Below, piece after piece: positions 20,875 to 32,570 of a stretch of DNA of 64,000 nt. Under the pieces are notes generated by a model. That model was given only the letters and a program-made list of their open reading frames with translations, had not been told where the DNA came from and ran no database searches. The position numbers and the translations under genes were made by a program. Each line of letters starts with the position of its first letter. Position 1 is the first letter of the stretch. The stretch is from NCBI GenBank assembly GCA_002049455.2, contig KV918879.1:62001-126000 (forward strand). Reading direction: 5' to 3'. This DNA comes from Porphyra umbilicalis. Taxonomy: Eukaryota; Rhodophyta; Bangiophyceae; Bangiales; Bangiaceae.

Positions 20875-21681
20875 TTAGGGACCCCCCGGTACCCAGTGGC
20901 ACCACCACCCCTTCACCCCGCCAGCCCGCCCCCCCGCCACCCGCCTCCACCGCTGCCGCTTGCTCGTCGCGCAACTCGCCCCTCCCATCCGTGCAGCAGC
21001 TGCTTGCTCGCGGCCAGCCTCTCCCGTCTACGGCGGCTGCTTGGCCTGGCCTGGCCTGGCCTGGCCTGGACTTGCCGTCGCCACGGCCGCCACCGCAGCG
21101 ACAGCCGCTGCTACCAGCTCCGCCATCGCCTCCCCCCCTCCGTTCCTGCGGCGGCTGCCCTCTGTCATTGCTATCGCCAAGGCCGTGCCGCTCCTCGCGG
21201 CAGAACTGGCGGCACTCGGCGCGGCACTACCTGCTGCACCGCTGGCTGCATCGCGTGGCGGTGAGCAGCGGGAGGCTACACTCGCTGACGCCGTCACGAC
21301 GGTGTCGACGCCGTTGCCGGCGTTGGCAGTGGCGGCGGGCCGGTTACGGCGGTCCTCTTCCGCAGCTATCGCCCCCGCTTCGCCCCCCGCGATTGGCCTC
21401 GACGTCGCGCCCGCCGCCAAGTGGGACGAAGGGGGGCCTGCTGCAGCCGCAGCCGATACTGCCGACGCGCTAGTAGTGTTTCCGTTGCCGGGGTGGTTCC
21501 CCCCCCACCCCCGCAAGCGATGGGCGCGGGGTAGCCTGGCGGGGGTGTTCAGGGCTTGTATGGGCGTCGTCGCGGACGCAGCGGCATCGAAAGGGGAAGC
21601 GGCAGCGGGGGCGGGGAAGCCAGGAGGGTGTGTGAAGTAAGTGCCCGGCTTTTATATTTGTGCGAGGTGGTGGCGCTTGCA

Positions 21682-22440
21682 ATGGCCCCGGCCGTGCCGC
21701 CACCGGGTGCTGCTGTTTTTGCCGCCGCCGCCGGTGCCCCGTTGGGTGGCTCATCGCCGGTCCTAGCGGACGTTGGTATCTCTAATGGCATATCCGCCAG
21801 TGCCTGTCACGCGGCCGTTGCGGAGCCTCTTTCCGACCTCCCCTGCGACTGGCACCTGCCGCTAGCCGTCCACCGCTCCCTAGCAATTGTAGGCTGCTCG
21901 GCGCGCGCTGTGTCTCGGGCGGCGGTGCTTGGCATTGCCACGGCGGTGGGGCGGGACAAAGGCAACGCGAACGTGGCTGCAGCGATATGTGCTCTGAGGG
22001 GGTTGACTACTGTGCCTGCGAGGCGGTGGGGGGCGGTAGTGAAGCGGGAGACGGCGGCGCTAAAAGGAGACGCAAGTGCGGAGGCCACGGGCCTGGGGTG
22101 CGCGCGCCTGACGGATTGTGGAGTAGAAAGTGCGCCTGTTGTCGCTGAGGCATCAACAGTGCGGCGGCGGCGGCGGCGGCCGCCGCCGTCCCACGACGGA
22201 AGTGCCCGCAACGGTGGCGGCACCATTTGCTGGGGCTCGTGCACCCGGCGCCTTGCACTCCCCTCCCCTTCCATCTCCACCTCGGGTCGGCCTCCTGCTC
22301 CTCCATCGGGACACTATCCCGGTCGTCTCTGGCCACTCGGAGGCGGCGGCTGTCCCCCCCGCCCGCCTTTCCGCCCAAGGCACGGACACCGCCGTGGGCG
22401 GGCACCTCACCCCCGTCTCGTGCCTCTGCTCCATGCGTAA
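21682..22440 (+). CDS. Hypothetical Ala-rich protein (weak)
   Basis: ATG 21682 opens 252 residues, Ala/Val-rich at the start (MAPAVPPPGAAVFAAAAGAP) with a mixed central part (CDWHLPLAVHRSLAIVGCSA, GRDKGNANVAAAICALRG) that looks more protein-like than the Arg/Pro-rich C-terminus. The last third is probably not coding or lies in another exon. Nothing is recognised. It could be one exon of a gene continuing into 22.6-23.6 kb, where other Ala-rich frames occur, or chance openness in GC-rich DNA. Confidence 0.22.
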   Translation: MAPAVPPPGAAVFAAAAGAPLGGSSPVLADVGISNGISASACHAAVAEPLSDLPCDWHLPLAVHRSLAIVGCSARAVSRAAVLGIATAVGRDKGNANVAAAICALRGLTTVPARRWGAVVKRETAALKGDASAEATGLGCARLTDCGVESAPVVAEASTVRRRRRRPPPSHDGSARNGGGTICWGSCTRRLALPSPSISTSGRPPAPPSGHYPGRLWPLGGGGCPPRPPFRPRHGHRRGRAPHPRLVPLLHA

Positions 22441-23273
22441 TAGTGGCCGCGCGTCAGTGGCGGTGCCCCAACCCCCGCGCTGCCGATCACGGCGCTTGAA
22501 GACGCATAAGACGCGCGGTGGGAGCGCCTCCGTCACGCCCAATCAGCGCGGGCAGGCGCCGCCACGCCCTGTCGCTTGCACCACTGCGGTCGGTGGCCGG
22601 CCGGCGGGCAGCGGCGGCGGGGGGAAGGGCACCGGTGGCGGCGACGGCCGTTGCTGAGTGTGCGCCCAAGGCTGCCGCCGCCCCGCTTTCATTGGTGGCC
22701 TCCGGCGCTCTCCCCGCGCCGCCGCCGCTACCGCCTCCACTGCCGACCGACGCGGCGGTGGGCGTGCTGCTGACCAAACTGGTGTTGACGGTGGTCACCG
22801 CCGCCTCGTCGCGGGGCACGCCCGCCGCTGAAGGGGCGCTGAGGAGACTACCAGTTGTCAGCTGGTCGCTCGGTGCGGCGGCGACATCCGACGCGGACGC
22901 TCTGGCCGCGGCGGTCGCAGCGACGTTCCAGGCGGTGACCGCCGCTGCGGGCGCTGCTGTCGGGGGCTGGGGGAGGGGTGATCTCGTCCTTGGAACCGCT
23001 CCCAGTGCCACCACCGGATGTGCTCCTACGTTAGTGGTGGGTGGCGGCGGATCTGCGCCGCGGTGCGGGCTCGGCGACCGCCACCATGCTCCGGGTAGCC
23101 GTAGCCACCCGCCTGCACCTGCTCTCTGCGCTGCACACCAGTGGCGGGGCCTTGTCATTTTCGATAACCGAGGCAGCGGCTGTCGCAGGCGTTGCGCTGC
23201 TCGGTGGCGGGGGTGGCGATGTAGTGGCTGGGCGCTTTGCTACGCGGAACATAGCGAACCCGGGCGGGTGCCC

Positions 23274-23276
<3 letters not shown>

Positions 23277-23356
<80 letters not shown>
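23277..23356 (+). repeat. Perfect GGC trinucleotide microsatellite, ~27 units
   Basis: An uninterrupted 80-bp run of GGC. It would encode poly-Ala or poly-Gly depending on frame. Such a long perfect run is expected to be length-variable. Confidence 0.95.
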
Positions 23357-23358
<2 letters not shown>

Positions 23359-23903
23359 GTTGCCGCTGTCCGAGCGGGGGGCGTGGTCGCCGGCGGGCGT
23401 GTGGCGAAGGTGTTGTGGGTGCTTGAAGCGGTGGTCGGGGACCCTTGAGGGGGGCGGGGGGCTGGCGGCGGCCGCCGCAACCGCAGCCGAGATGGCTCTC
23501 GTTGCAGCAGTGGCGTTCTCAGAGTACGAGCGGGGGCAAAGGCGCGCCGATGCAGTGGTGGCGGCGCTCGCCCCCGTCTGTCTCACGGCGCCGCCCACCC
23601 ATGTTCCGCCGCTGCCGGCGGGGAGTGTGAAAAGCGGGGGTGCTAGTAGCCGCGTTGGCGGCCGACGTCCCCGTGCGGCTGGTAATGGTGGCGGCCACTG
23701 TAGCCACCGGCCGCCCAAAGAACGGCAGGACGCTGCCACCAACGCACACGTACAGCATGCTCCATGCAGTTTTTTCTTCGTATGCTCCGCAGCTCTTCAT
23801 TGTGGCTTCCATATGATTGATAAAGGCACAGGCAGAAGGAAAAGAATAGAGACGGGGATCAGACGAGCACATGAGAGCAAAAAACAAACAAAAAGTAGCA
23901 CAA

Positions 23904-24880
23904 TCAGATCGCCTGCACACCCGGGCCACTCGGTGTCCGACCAGCGCACGGAAACACCTTGCGTAGCTCCGTCTCAACCTCCTCTAAGCCGCGCCAGTCG
24001 ATGCCCGCATGGCTTGTCTTGCCAACTGGGTCGAGTCTCATCGACTTGCCCAGCGGCTGGCCCGCCTGCGCGCACGAGTCGAAGGCGATGAGCACCGCCA
24101 CTTCGCGGTCACCGTCCTCGGTGACCATGATGTTGTGCGCATTGACATCGGTGTGGCAGTAAGAGACTTGAGACTTGTTGCCGACGTCGTCGCGCACATA
24201 CATGTTGGTGTGGAGGTGCTGAAGCGCCGTCCTCACGTGCGAGATGATGGAGTCCACGTCCAGCGGCTTTGCCGTATCGGAGCACCGCTGATACAGGGTC
24301 TTGGAGTGCCTGTAGAGCTTTAAGGCGGTGACCCGGCCGTTGGCCACGACGCAGCCGTGGTACTTGACGATGTTGGGGTGCTCGTTATGCCGTAACACGG
24401 TCTCGTACAAGAGCACCTCCAAGTCGGCAAACGACTTGCGCTTCTTGCGCTCGATGGGGTCGGCGGAGTGGAGCAGCTTGGGCCTCTTCGCGTAGAGCTT
24501 TGGGGTGAGATGTTCCCAGTCGAACTCTGTAAAGTCCGACCGGAACGCAGAGAAGACCTCTGCTGGGGGCAGCAACAGAGGCCGCCCGTCGACGGCGCCA
24601 GGTTGACGGCCACCTACAGACCCCTCCCGGAGCGTAGTCAGGATCTCCAGTACGTCATGTTGCCATGGATCCACCTTACCCTTGCTGCGCTGAAGGTAGT
24701 GCGTCTCGCCGCGAGGATGGTGGCTGATCAGGATGTAGTAAAGTTCGGTGCAGCGGCATTCTCGGGTCTCCTCGTCCAGCTCGAAGCGCGCCGTTATTAC
24801 GACGGTGTGCAGAGTGGGCAGGGGCGGAAGCCTCGAGTGTGCAGCAATCAGTAGCTGCTCCCACAGTGCTGATGGGGAGA
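23904..24880 (-). CDS. Protein-kinase-like protein lacking the DFG-type Asp (5' end unsure)
   Basis: The frame is open from about 24880 to TGA at 23904, with no good ATG, so the start or an upstream exon is missing; a GTG at 24674 is not a plausible start because similar-looking coding sequence (HTVVITARFELDEE..ELYYILISHH) lies upstream. Kinase features: LRHNEHPNIVKYHGC (helix C to beta 4), a hinge-like ALKLYRHSKTL, LQHLH, then the catalytic loop YCHTDVNAHNIMV (HRD-like, with Asp and Asn kept) and VAVLIAFDSCAQAGQPLG. That last block resembles the LIDFDSC form of some fungal-type kinases, but the metal-binding Asp is Ala (codon GCC). There is no recognisable glycine loop in the visible part. 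It may be a pseudokinase or a decaying gene. It lies outside the transposons and is the best host-gene candidate in the window. Confidence 0.6.
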
Positions 24881-25083
24881 GGAAAAACGGAGGGGGCGGA
24901 GAGTAGGGACTGGAGCACGGCTACAGTACCACCGCGAAACCGTAGCGTTTTCGGGGAACGCCCGGGCACCGCCAGTGGTCACGCGAGGGCGGTTCGGTCG
25001 ACAACTCCTACCCCGGAGACAGTGCACCTCAAGAATTGCGGGGTTCACGAGGGCAACGCAGCAGAGGCCCGCACAGGTCTTAA

Positions 25084-25100
25084 GAGCAAACCTAACAATG
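25084..25100 (+). repeat. Left terminal inverted repeat of element C
   Basis: GAGCAAACCTAACAATG, perfectly inverted at 42779-42795; TAA precedes it. It shares the GAGCA start with elements A and B. Confidence 0.9.
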
Positions 25101-26207
25101 AAGGACTAACGAAACGTGTCTCCATTATTGCGGCCACGTGTCTATATTCGCTTATTGGTCCACAAACCACGGTCTTGTCAATGTAACGGTGCCCTAACGA
25201 ATATCAAACACGACAATCAATTTATGTAAGTCCATCTCGCTCCGATAGTCCGGGCGACACAATAGGGGACGCATGTTCTATTCGAAGGCAAAATAGGCCA
25301 CGCCCTCCCTATTCAGGACACAAGGACTATGCTAGACGCCCTCCCATTGGCTGATCGGGAGATGAAAAGGATCCAACACGTGTCCCAGTAACTGTGACTA
25401 CGGCAAAAGTCGACCGTGAAAGAAACGCGCCCGCGACCCAGGGCCTGATGCGACACTTGACCGGACGTTTGACGGAACGCTGGACGGTTCGACAGAGACA
25501 GACCGGGCGCGAGTGGACACAACGTATGGGAGAGAAACAGACACTGGAGGGGGGGTCACATCAGCAGCCTTAGTCAGTAGGCCCGACATCATGACACGCG
25601 ATGCAAAGGAGCCGTCAGACGTGAAGTGGACTGGAAGACGCGTGCGCCTGTGACGTCGACAATATCTGTGGCAGTCGGACGACTGGCACTCCCTCGCAAC
25701 TGGAACTTGTGGTCCTAAAATGAGGATCAGTGGATGTCGGCGCGTGAATCGTCGTACGCTGAGCGAGTCGGACGAACAGACGACTTAGACAGCCGGATCC
25801 GCACTGTCAATCACCACCCGTACAAAAAGCATGGTGCCTCGTGACTGACGGTCAAATGTCAATTCCATGTTCGTTGGTCAAATGTCCTTCCAATGTGACA
25901 GCCTCTGGTACGTACGGCATGTTGCGGAGGGTGGGCCATCGCGCCCCATCCTGACGGCAGAGGATGGTGCACCCAGATATCGCCCCGCCCCATTGGGTCC
26001 ATGCGAGGGGTGGCGCCAGGCGCTGTTCGCTGCATGGCCAAACTGACGTATTGGGGGGGTGCGCGTAGAAACGTCGCTCGACCCCAGCCCCAGCGCATTC
26101 TGGCGGGGGGGGGGGGGACAACCTACCATCCTGCACAATCAGCCCCCGGCCATCGCTCGGTGGGTGGCGACACCGAATTGACAACGACGGTCGGCGCTAT
26201 GCGCGGA

Positions 26208-26330
26208 TCGCGACCACCGTGCTCGCGACCACCGTGCTCGCGACCACCGTGCTCGCGACCACCGTGCTCGCGACCACCGTGCTCGCGACCGCCATCTCCG
26301 AGACCGCCATCTCCGAGACCGCCGTGCACG
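26208..26330 (+). repeat. 15-bp tandem repeat before transposase C
   Basis: Five to six near-perfect copies of GCGACCACCGTGCTC, then degenerate copies (GCCATCTCCGAGACC). It lies 60-180 bp before the transposase start and may be part of its 5' flank. Confidence 0.8.
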
Positions 26331-26390
26331 CGACGGCCCTGGTTGCGCCTCGCACGAGCGCAGCGCTTTCGTGCAGCGGAGGGTGGTCCC

Positions 26391-28289
26391 ATGGAGGGTG
26401 GATTCATGAGCATGAGCGGGTGGGAGGGGGACGAGGGTGGGAACGACGATGTCACCACAGCGGCCGTCGTCGCAGCTCACGTTGCTACCCTCCTGGAGTG
26501 GCGCCGCCGAGCGAGGTTGGCGGTGCGCGTGTAGCGTCCGCGGTATCGTGGCTCGACGCCCGGCCGAGTGCCCAACAAGCCACGCAACTTTGAGCTCGGC
26601 CTGCACTGCATTCTGCGTGATTATTTTGGCGTGGATGGGCTGCCCCCGGTGTATAACATGTTGGACTTTGAGCGTCGTTTTCGAGTTCTCATGGCCGTGT
26701 TCCAGAGAATCTATCATGCGATTAAGGACCGACCCTTTTGGGTACAGCGCGTGAACGCGACGGGGCGGCCGCAAGCGCATCCTTTGCAAAAGCTTGTGGC
26801 TGTGTTCCGCGTCCTGGGGTATGGCGAGTCCTGTGATCGCGCGGACGAGTATGTGCGGCTGTCTAGTTCAACCATATCGCGCGCGGTGACGCTCTTCACG
26901 GAGTTCATGGTGGACGAGTTTAGCTCTCGCTACCTGCGACCGCCCACAAGGGCGGAAATCGGTAACATCCTCGGCCGCAATGCTGAGCGCGGGTTACCGG
27001 GGTGTCTCGGGTCGCTTGACTGTTCTCACTGGCAGTGGTCCGTTTGCCCGAAGGGGCGCGCGGGTACCTACCAGGGCCGCAATGGGCAGCGGTCCATCGT
27101 GATTGAGGCGATCTGTGACGAGGACACCTGGATATACCACATTTTTGCGGGGAGTCCCGGGAGCCTGAATGACATTAACGTCCTGTACCAATTTCCCTTG
27201 TACATGGATGTTATCACTGGCAAATGGCCCCCGCGTGACTTTCCGTTCACTGTGAATGGTAATACTCGTACCTTGCTTTATTACCTAGTGGACGGCATCT
27301 ATCCTCGCTTCGCGTTCTTCGTCGCCCCCTATCCCAACCCCCAAACTCGAGAGCAACGGACTTTTAATCGCTTGCAAGAGGCGCTGCGCAAGGACGTGGA
27401 GCGCCTCTTCGGGATCCTAACGGCCCGTTTCCACATTATGCTGCACCCGTGCCGTTACTGGTCAGTACCGCGCATGGTTCTGACCACGCAGACAGTTGCC
27501 ATCTTACACAACATGGTTGTGGAGGCACGCCGCGACGGGTTTGTGTCGCGGTCGCGTTCGTCGTGGTACGGGGGAGGCGGCGATGGGCCGGGGGCCGCCG
27601 GACCGGCGGGCAACGTCGGTCCGGCGGTGAGGACTGCGGCGGGGGGTGCGGGCGCCGGTGTTGGAGTGGGCGCTGGCGCAGGCGCGGGCGCGGGCGCCGC
27701 CGGTGCCGCCGCTGGAGAGGCGGCCGAACACGGCGCGGGAGGTGTCGCGCCCGGTGCCGGTGCTCCAGCGGCTGTCGGCGCGGGCGGGGACGCCCCCGGT
27801 GCCGGTGATGGAGCAGAGGCCGGCGCCGGCGCGGGTGCCGGCAGTGACGGAGTTGCTGGTGCCGGAGCCAGCGCGGGTGATGGGGCCGACGGCGCGGGCG
27901 ATGCCGCGGCTGGAGACGGCGGTGGTGGTACGGGGGCCGGCGGCGGCGAAGGGGGGACCGGCGCGGCCGCGGGCGCGGCCGGTAGCGGCGGAGCTTGTCC
28001 GGGGGCGGGCAACGGTGGAGGGGCGGACGGCGCGGCAGCGGGCGACGGCGTTGAGGACGGTGGGGCCGACGGGGATGGTGCCCAAGGGTTGGATGATCTT
28101 GAGCATACCCCGGGCGTCCCACCCCCCCATGTCGGAGCCGCTGCCGTGGCGCCAATGAGCGAGTTTATGCGCATCCTGATGGCGACGGGCGAGGCCAAGT
28201 CCGTGGCGGAGCACCAGGCGCTCCGCGATGACCTGTGCGCGCATGTTTTTGCGCAGCGAGGCGAGCTGCTGGAGCCGTACGTTGATTGA
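26391..28289 (+). pseudogene. PIF/Harbinger DDE transposase C, one in-frame TAG
   Basis: ATG 26391 starts an acidic then basic N-terminus (LLEWRRRARLAVRV) that is cut by TAG at 26532-26534. The same frame then runs to TGA 28287-28289. The alignable N-terminus of B shows that the part before the TAG belongs to the protein. Catalytic blocks are complete: LGSLDCSHWQW, GSLNDINVLYQ, YYLVDGIYPRF, RLQEALRKDVERLFGI, ILHNMVVEA. A Gly/Ala-rich region (about 27590-28080) separates them from the conserved tail (ALRDDLCAHVFAQRGELLEP then YVD). After the TAG the nearest ATG is well inside the domain (MLDFERRF), so translation restart would give a shortened enzyme. Read-through would give about 630 residues. 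Confidence 0.82.
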
Positions 28290-28559
28290 GCGTTGCTCTT
28301 GAGGGTCGTTATTGCGTTTGTTGCATGACATGTTTCTTTCCGGGCATCACTTTTTTGATGGTGCGATGACGTCTTGCTTTTTCTCGGTTGTGCTTTTGAG
28401 TCTTCTACAGTTTTACGGTATGTGTGCGGGTGGGCGCATTTTCAGTGGTATTGTTTTTACGGGCATCCCGGAAACCGTTGAGAATGCGTGTGTTCCCCTG
28501 CTCTTTTCATGCGGTACTCGCGCGAGGCCCCAGGTCGCGGCCACAGTGGCCATCGTCAG

Positions 28560-30330
28560 GTGGCGGCCGCCGCCGACGTCTGGCTCATGTCGAGGGGCGG
28601 CCGCCAAGCTTGTTCTTGCGACGTTCAGGGGCGCGGCGGCCACGGTTGCCTGTGACGCGTGACCAGAGCGGCCGCCGCGCTTGTCGAGACGGGTGCGGCC
28701 GCCGCGCATGCGTTGCGCGGCTGCTGCGTTGGTGTGACACGGCAGCCGGCGCCATTGCTCGTGTTGGCGGCGGCCGCCGCGGTCCTCAAGGATGCTAGGT
28801 GGGGGCGGCTGGCGCCCGTGTCTTGCGTGTGGGACGCGCGCGGCGGCCGCCCGTGCGCTGGCGTGCATGGTGGCACGTTTGGGGCGGCGGCCGCCGCGGT
28901 CGTCAACATGACCAGGTGGGGGCAGCGGCGGCGGCCGCACGTGCCGCGTTGGCATGCGACGGCAGCCGAAAAATTTGGTGGTGTTGGCGGCGGCCGCCGC
29001 TGCAACAAGGTGGCAAGACGTGGGCGGCGGCCGCCGCCGTCGTCAATATGACAAGGTGGGGGAAGCGGCGGCGGCCGCACGTGCCGCGCAGACGTGCGAC
29101 AGCAGCCGCCGCGGTTGCTTGTCATGGCGGCGGCCGCCGCGGACCGCATGGTGGCACGTTTGGGGCGGCGGCCGCCGCCGTCGTCATCATGAAAGTTTGA
29201 GGCAGCGGCGGCGGCCGCACTTGCCGCGCTGCCGTGCAACGGCAGCCGCCACATTTGGTGGTGTTGGCGGCGGCCGCCGCTGCAACAAGGTGGCAACACG
29301 TGGGAGGCGGCCGACGCCGTCGTCCACATCACAAGGTGGGGGCCTCGGCGGCGGCCGCACGTGCCGCGCTGCCGTGCAACGGCAGCCGCCACATTTGGTG
29401 GTGTTGGCGGCGGCCGCCGCTGCAACAAGGTGGCAACACGTGGGAGGCGGCCGCCGCCATCGTCATCATCACAAGGTTGGGGCAGCGGCGGCGGCCGCAC
29501 GTGCCGCGCTGCCGCGCGACGGCAGCCGCCGCGGTTGCTTGTCGTGGCGGAGGCCGCCACCGACCGCATGGTGGCACGTTTGGGGCGGCGGCCGCCGCCG
29601 TCGTCAACATCACAAGGTGGGGGCATCGGCGGCGGCCGCACGTGCCGCGCTGCCGTGCAACGGCAGCCGCCACATTTGGTGGTGTTGGCGGCGGCCGCCG
29701 CTGCAACAAGGTGGCAACACGTGGGAGGCGGCCGCCGCCGTCGTCCACATCACAAGGTGGGGGCCTCGGCAACGGCCGCACGTGCCGCGCTGCCGTCCAA
29801 CGGCAGCCGCCACATTTGGTGGTGTTGGCGGCGGCCGCCGCTGCAACAAGGTGGCAAGACGTGGGCGGCGGCCGCCGCCGTCGTCAACATCACAAGGTTG
29901 GGGCAGCGGCGGCGGCCGCACGTGCCGCGCTGCCGCGCGACCGCAGCCGCCGCGGTTACTTGTCATTGCAGCGGCCGCCGCGGACCGCATGGTAACACGT
30001 TTGGGGGGGCGGCCGCCGCCGTCGTCAACATGCAAGGTTGGGGCAGCGGCGGCGGCCGTACGTGCCGCGCAGACGTGCGACAGCTGCCGCCGCGGTTGCT
30101 TGTCTTGGCGGCGGCCGCCGCGGACCGCATGGTGGCACGTTTGGGGCGGCGGCCGTCGCCGTCGTCAACATGAAAGATTGAGGCAGCGGCGGCGGCCGCA
30201 CGTGCCGCGCTGCCGTGCGACGGCAGCCGCCCAATTTGTTGGTGTTGGCGGCGGCCGCCGCGGACCGCATGGTGGCAAGCTTGGGGCGGCCGCCGCACAT
30301 GTAATGGGTGGGCCGGGTGCGGCGGCCGCG
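28560..30330. repeat. ~140-bp tandem repeat between the two genes of element C
   Basis: At least eleven units of about 140 bp (unit starts near 28917, 29052, 29194, 29332, 29472, 29614, 29754, 29894, 30032, 30173), each with two or more GCGGCCGC/GGCGGCCGCC palindromes and a GGTGGTGTTGGCGG or TTGCTTGTCATGGCGG variant block. The array fills the space between the convergent stop codons. Long frames across it are by-products of the repeat. Confidence 0.85.
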
Positions 30331-30582
30331 TGTGCGCTGCGCGGCCACCGTGATTGCGTGGCGCGGCAGCCGCCACGCTGAGGGTGGCTGAGGGCGCTGT
30401 GTCCTCCCCCGCGGCACGGGTGCCCGACTTTGGCGGCTTGGCGCCTGCATGTGGGGCATCGGCAACGGCCAAGACTACGGTTGAGCGCTACTGACGGCAT
30501 CCTGCCCACATGCCGCACAAGAGCTGCGTCCCCCTCGCGGCGGTCGTTCACACTGGCCTCTTCGTGAGTGCACATCTGATAG

Positions 30583-30616
30583 GAAAAAAAAACCCCTGCC
30601 CAACGGGGAAAAAAAT
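30583..30616 (-). terminator. T-tract/hairpin/T-tract near the end of accessory gene C
   Basis: On the minus strand, seven Ts, CCCC-GTTGGGCA-GGGG and nine Ts, about 210 nt past the accessory stop. The hairpin core is the same as behind transposase A. Farther from the stop than in the other cases. Confidence 0.4.
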
Positions 30617-32570
30617 CATCTACTACTATGAGAACACGGCCAGCGCAACTACGACGCCAATCGCACTGACACACAAACGAAACATGCGAGACCAACACAG
30701 CAACAAAGCGCATACAAAGCATTCCCGTACAAGCATGCACCGCGAACGACACAGAAGTGACGTCTCGCGGACCGAGAAAGAAAAAGAACAGAAGAAACAG
30801 ACAAAGCAATAGGCAGTCAACCAGTGGCTTACGAGCTCTTGTCCGCGTCGCTGATGCTCTCGTCCGAAGCACTGGAGTCGGACGAGGAGCGGCCTCCATA
30901 CCGTGCAAACTTCTCGATGATGTCGGAATCAAACCCATCGAAGCCGCCGCCGTCAGACAGTGAGTCGTCAGACGAAGAAGCCGACGGCGGCGTCCTCTTG
31001 CGACGCTGATGCGGGCGCCCAGACGGCGGGGGGGTCCGTGCGGGTCCGGTAGTAGAGGCGGCGGCAGCCGCCGGTACTGATATGGCGGCCGCCGCCGCAG
31101 AGAGTACCGCGGAAGACGTCGAGGGACCCGCCGCGGCCGACCGTGCTGTCGCTTCCGTCAGGTCGACGGTCGTGGACAGCGGCGACGCCATGGTGGCCGT
31201 GGCGTTCTTCTTCTTGGTAGCCATTGCGCGCCGGCCGCGCAAAGTCAACGCCGCCTGCCTCGCGGCCGCCGGCTTGCGAGAAGGGGCGGCGGCTGTCGGC
31301 AGCGGCCGAGCAGGAGTTGTGGCCGCGCCGGATGGCGCCGTCGGCCGCCGACCGCGCGACGCAGCCGCGGAGGCGGCCGATGCGCCCGTGGCGCTCGTCG
31401 GCGGTTGTCCTGCCGAGCGACTAGCGGCAGCCGCTGGGGGAGCGGCCGTCCGCACTGAGGACGCAGGCGCGGCGGCCGCCGACGGAGCAGCGGCAGCCGC
31501 CGACACAACGGAAGCGGGCCTTGCCGATGATGCCGGCACCTTCCCTGCCTCGGCCGGACCTGACCCGCCCGCCGATGAAGAGGTGGCGGCCGCCGGTGCC
31601 GTCCGTGATGCGGAGGCGGCCGCCGACGATGCATGCTCCGCGCTGTCCGAGCCGGGCGCCGTGGACGGCGGGGATGCGCCATCGGCGGCCGCCGGCGGCA
31701 CGTCTCCGGACGTGCCGCGAGGCGGCCGCTTGGCTCGCACGAGAAAGATGTCGGCGTCTGTGTCGACAGCGATGACCTTCAGCTTGTCCTCCGTCGCTGC
31801 CTCCCCCGACGCCGAGACGTCGTCAACGGGAGACCCACCGGCCGCAGCACCCTCAGGGGGCGGAGGCGCACCGGCACTGCCGTCGGCGGCCGCCCCCGAC
31901 GCCCCACCGGTGGCGGCCGACACCTCCGTTGACACCTTGATACCCTCTCGCTCCATCATCTTCTTCGCCTGGTGTGCCCAGTACGCCGCCCCCATCGCCG
32001 TCTCCCGCATAAATGGCTGGCTAAAGGCCATCATCATTGTCCGCTGCTCGGTGGTGTCGCCGAGCTTCTCCACCGCGCTTGCTACTCGGCCGATGGTGCG
32101 GTCATCCGCGACGGCGTCGACGCGGGCACGCCTGGCCGCCTTGTTTCCAATGGGGCGTCCACCTCACGGCTCGTCATCGCTGTGGTTGACGTCCACGACC
32201 GTCTGTCGGCCGCCCCCTTCGTCGCCGGCGGCCGCATTGGCCGCGGCCGCCGTCGCCGGGTCGCCGTCCGCTGCCTGCTGCTCGGCAGCCTCCCCACCGC
32301 CATCCGCGCCGGCGGCGGCCGCCGCCCTTGCCGCTGCTCGCACCTGCTTGTCCGCGGCCTTCTTTTGCAGGGACGCGAAGGAGGCGGCCGCCGACTTGAA
32401 GCGGTCCCGGTCCTTTAACTGCTCCCAATAGTGAGCCCAGGGGCACGACACTTGTTTCTTGCGTCGCTTAGTTGTCTTTCCCTTGGCGACATCGTCGGCG
32501 TGATCGCCGCGGATGCGGCCATAAATGTTCGTGCTTCAGTAAAGCCCCTCGGCACAGTTGACGAGGTCGG

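Larger units (their letters stand above)
20878..23903. other. GC-rich interval with Ala-rich hypothetical frames
   Basis: This 3-kb stretch between element B and the kinase gene has several long overlapping frames on both strands, rich in Ala, Pro and Gly. No domain is recognised and none can be firmly chosen. A GGCCT run lies at 21042-21066. ATG-initiated frames of some interest are listed separately. Confidence 0.4.

Noticed and set aside
28954-30381. A 475-residue plus-strand frame and several long minus-strand frames
   Set aside because: They arise from the 140-bp tandem array; no start, domain or conservation apart from the repeat.
31082-32431. A 449-residue plus-strand frame
   Set aside because: Opposite the C-terminal part of accessory protein C, whose identity is supported by the RPIGNKAA block and the homologous arrangement in B.
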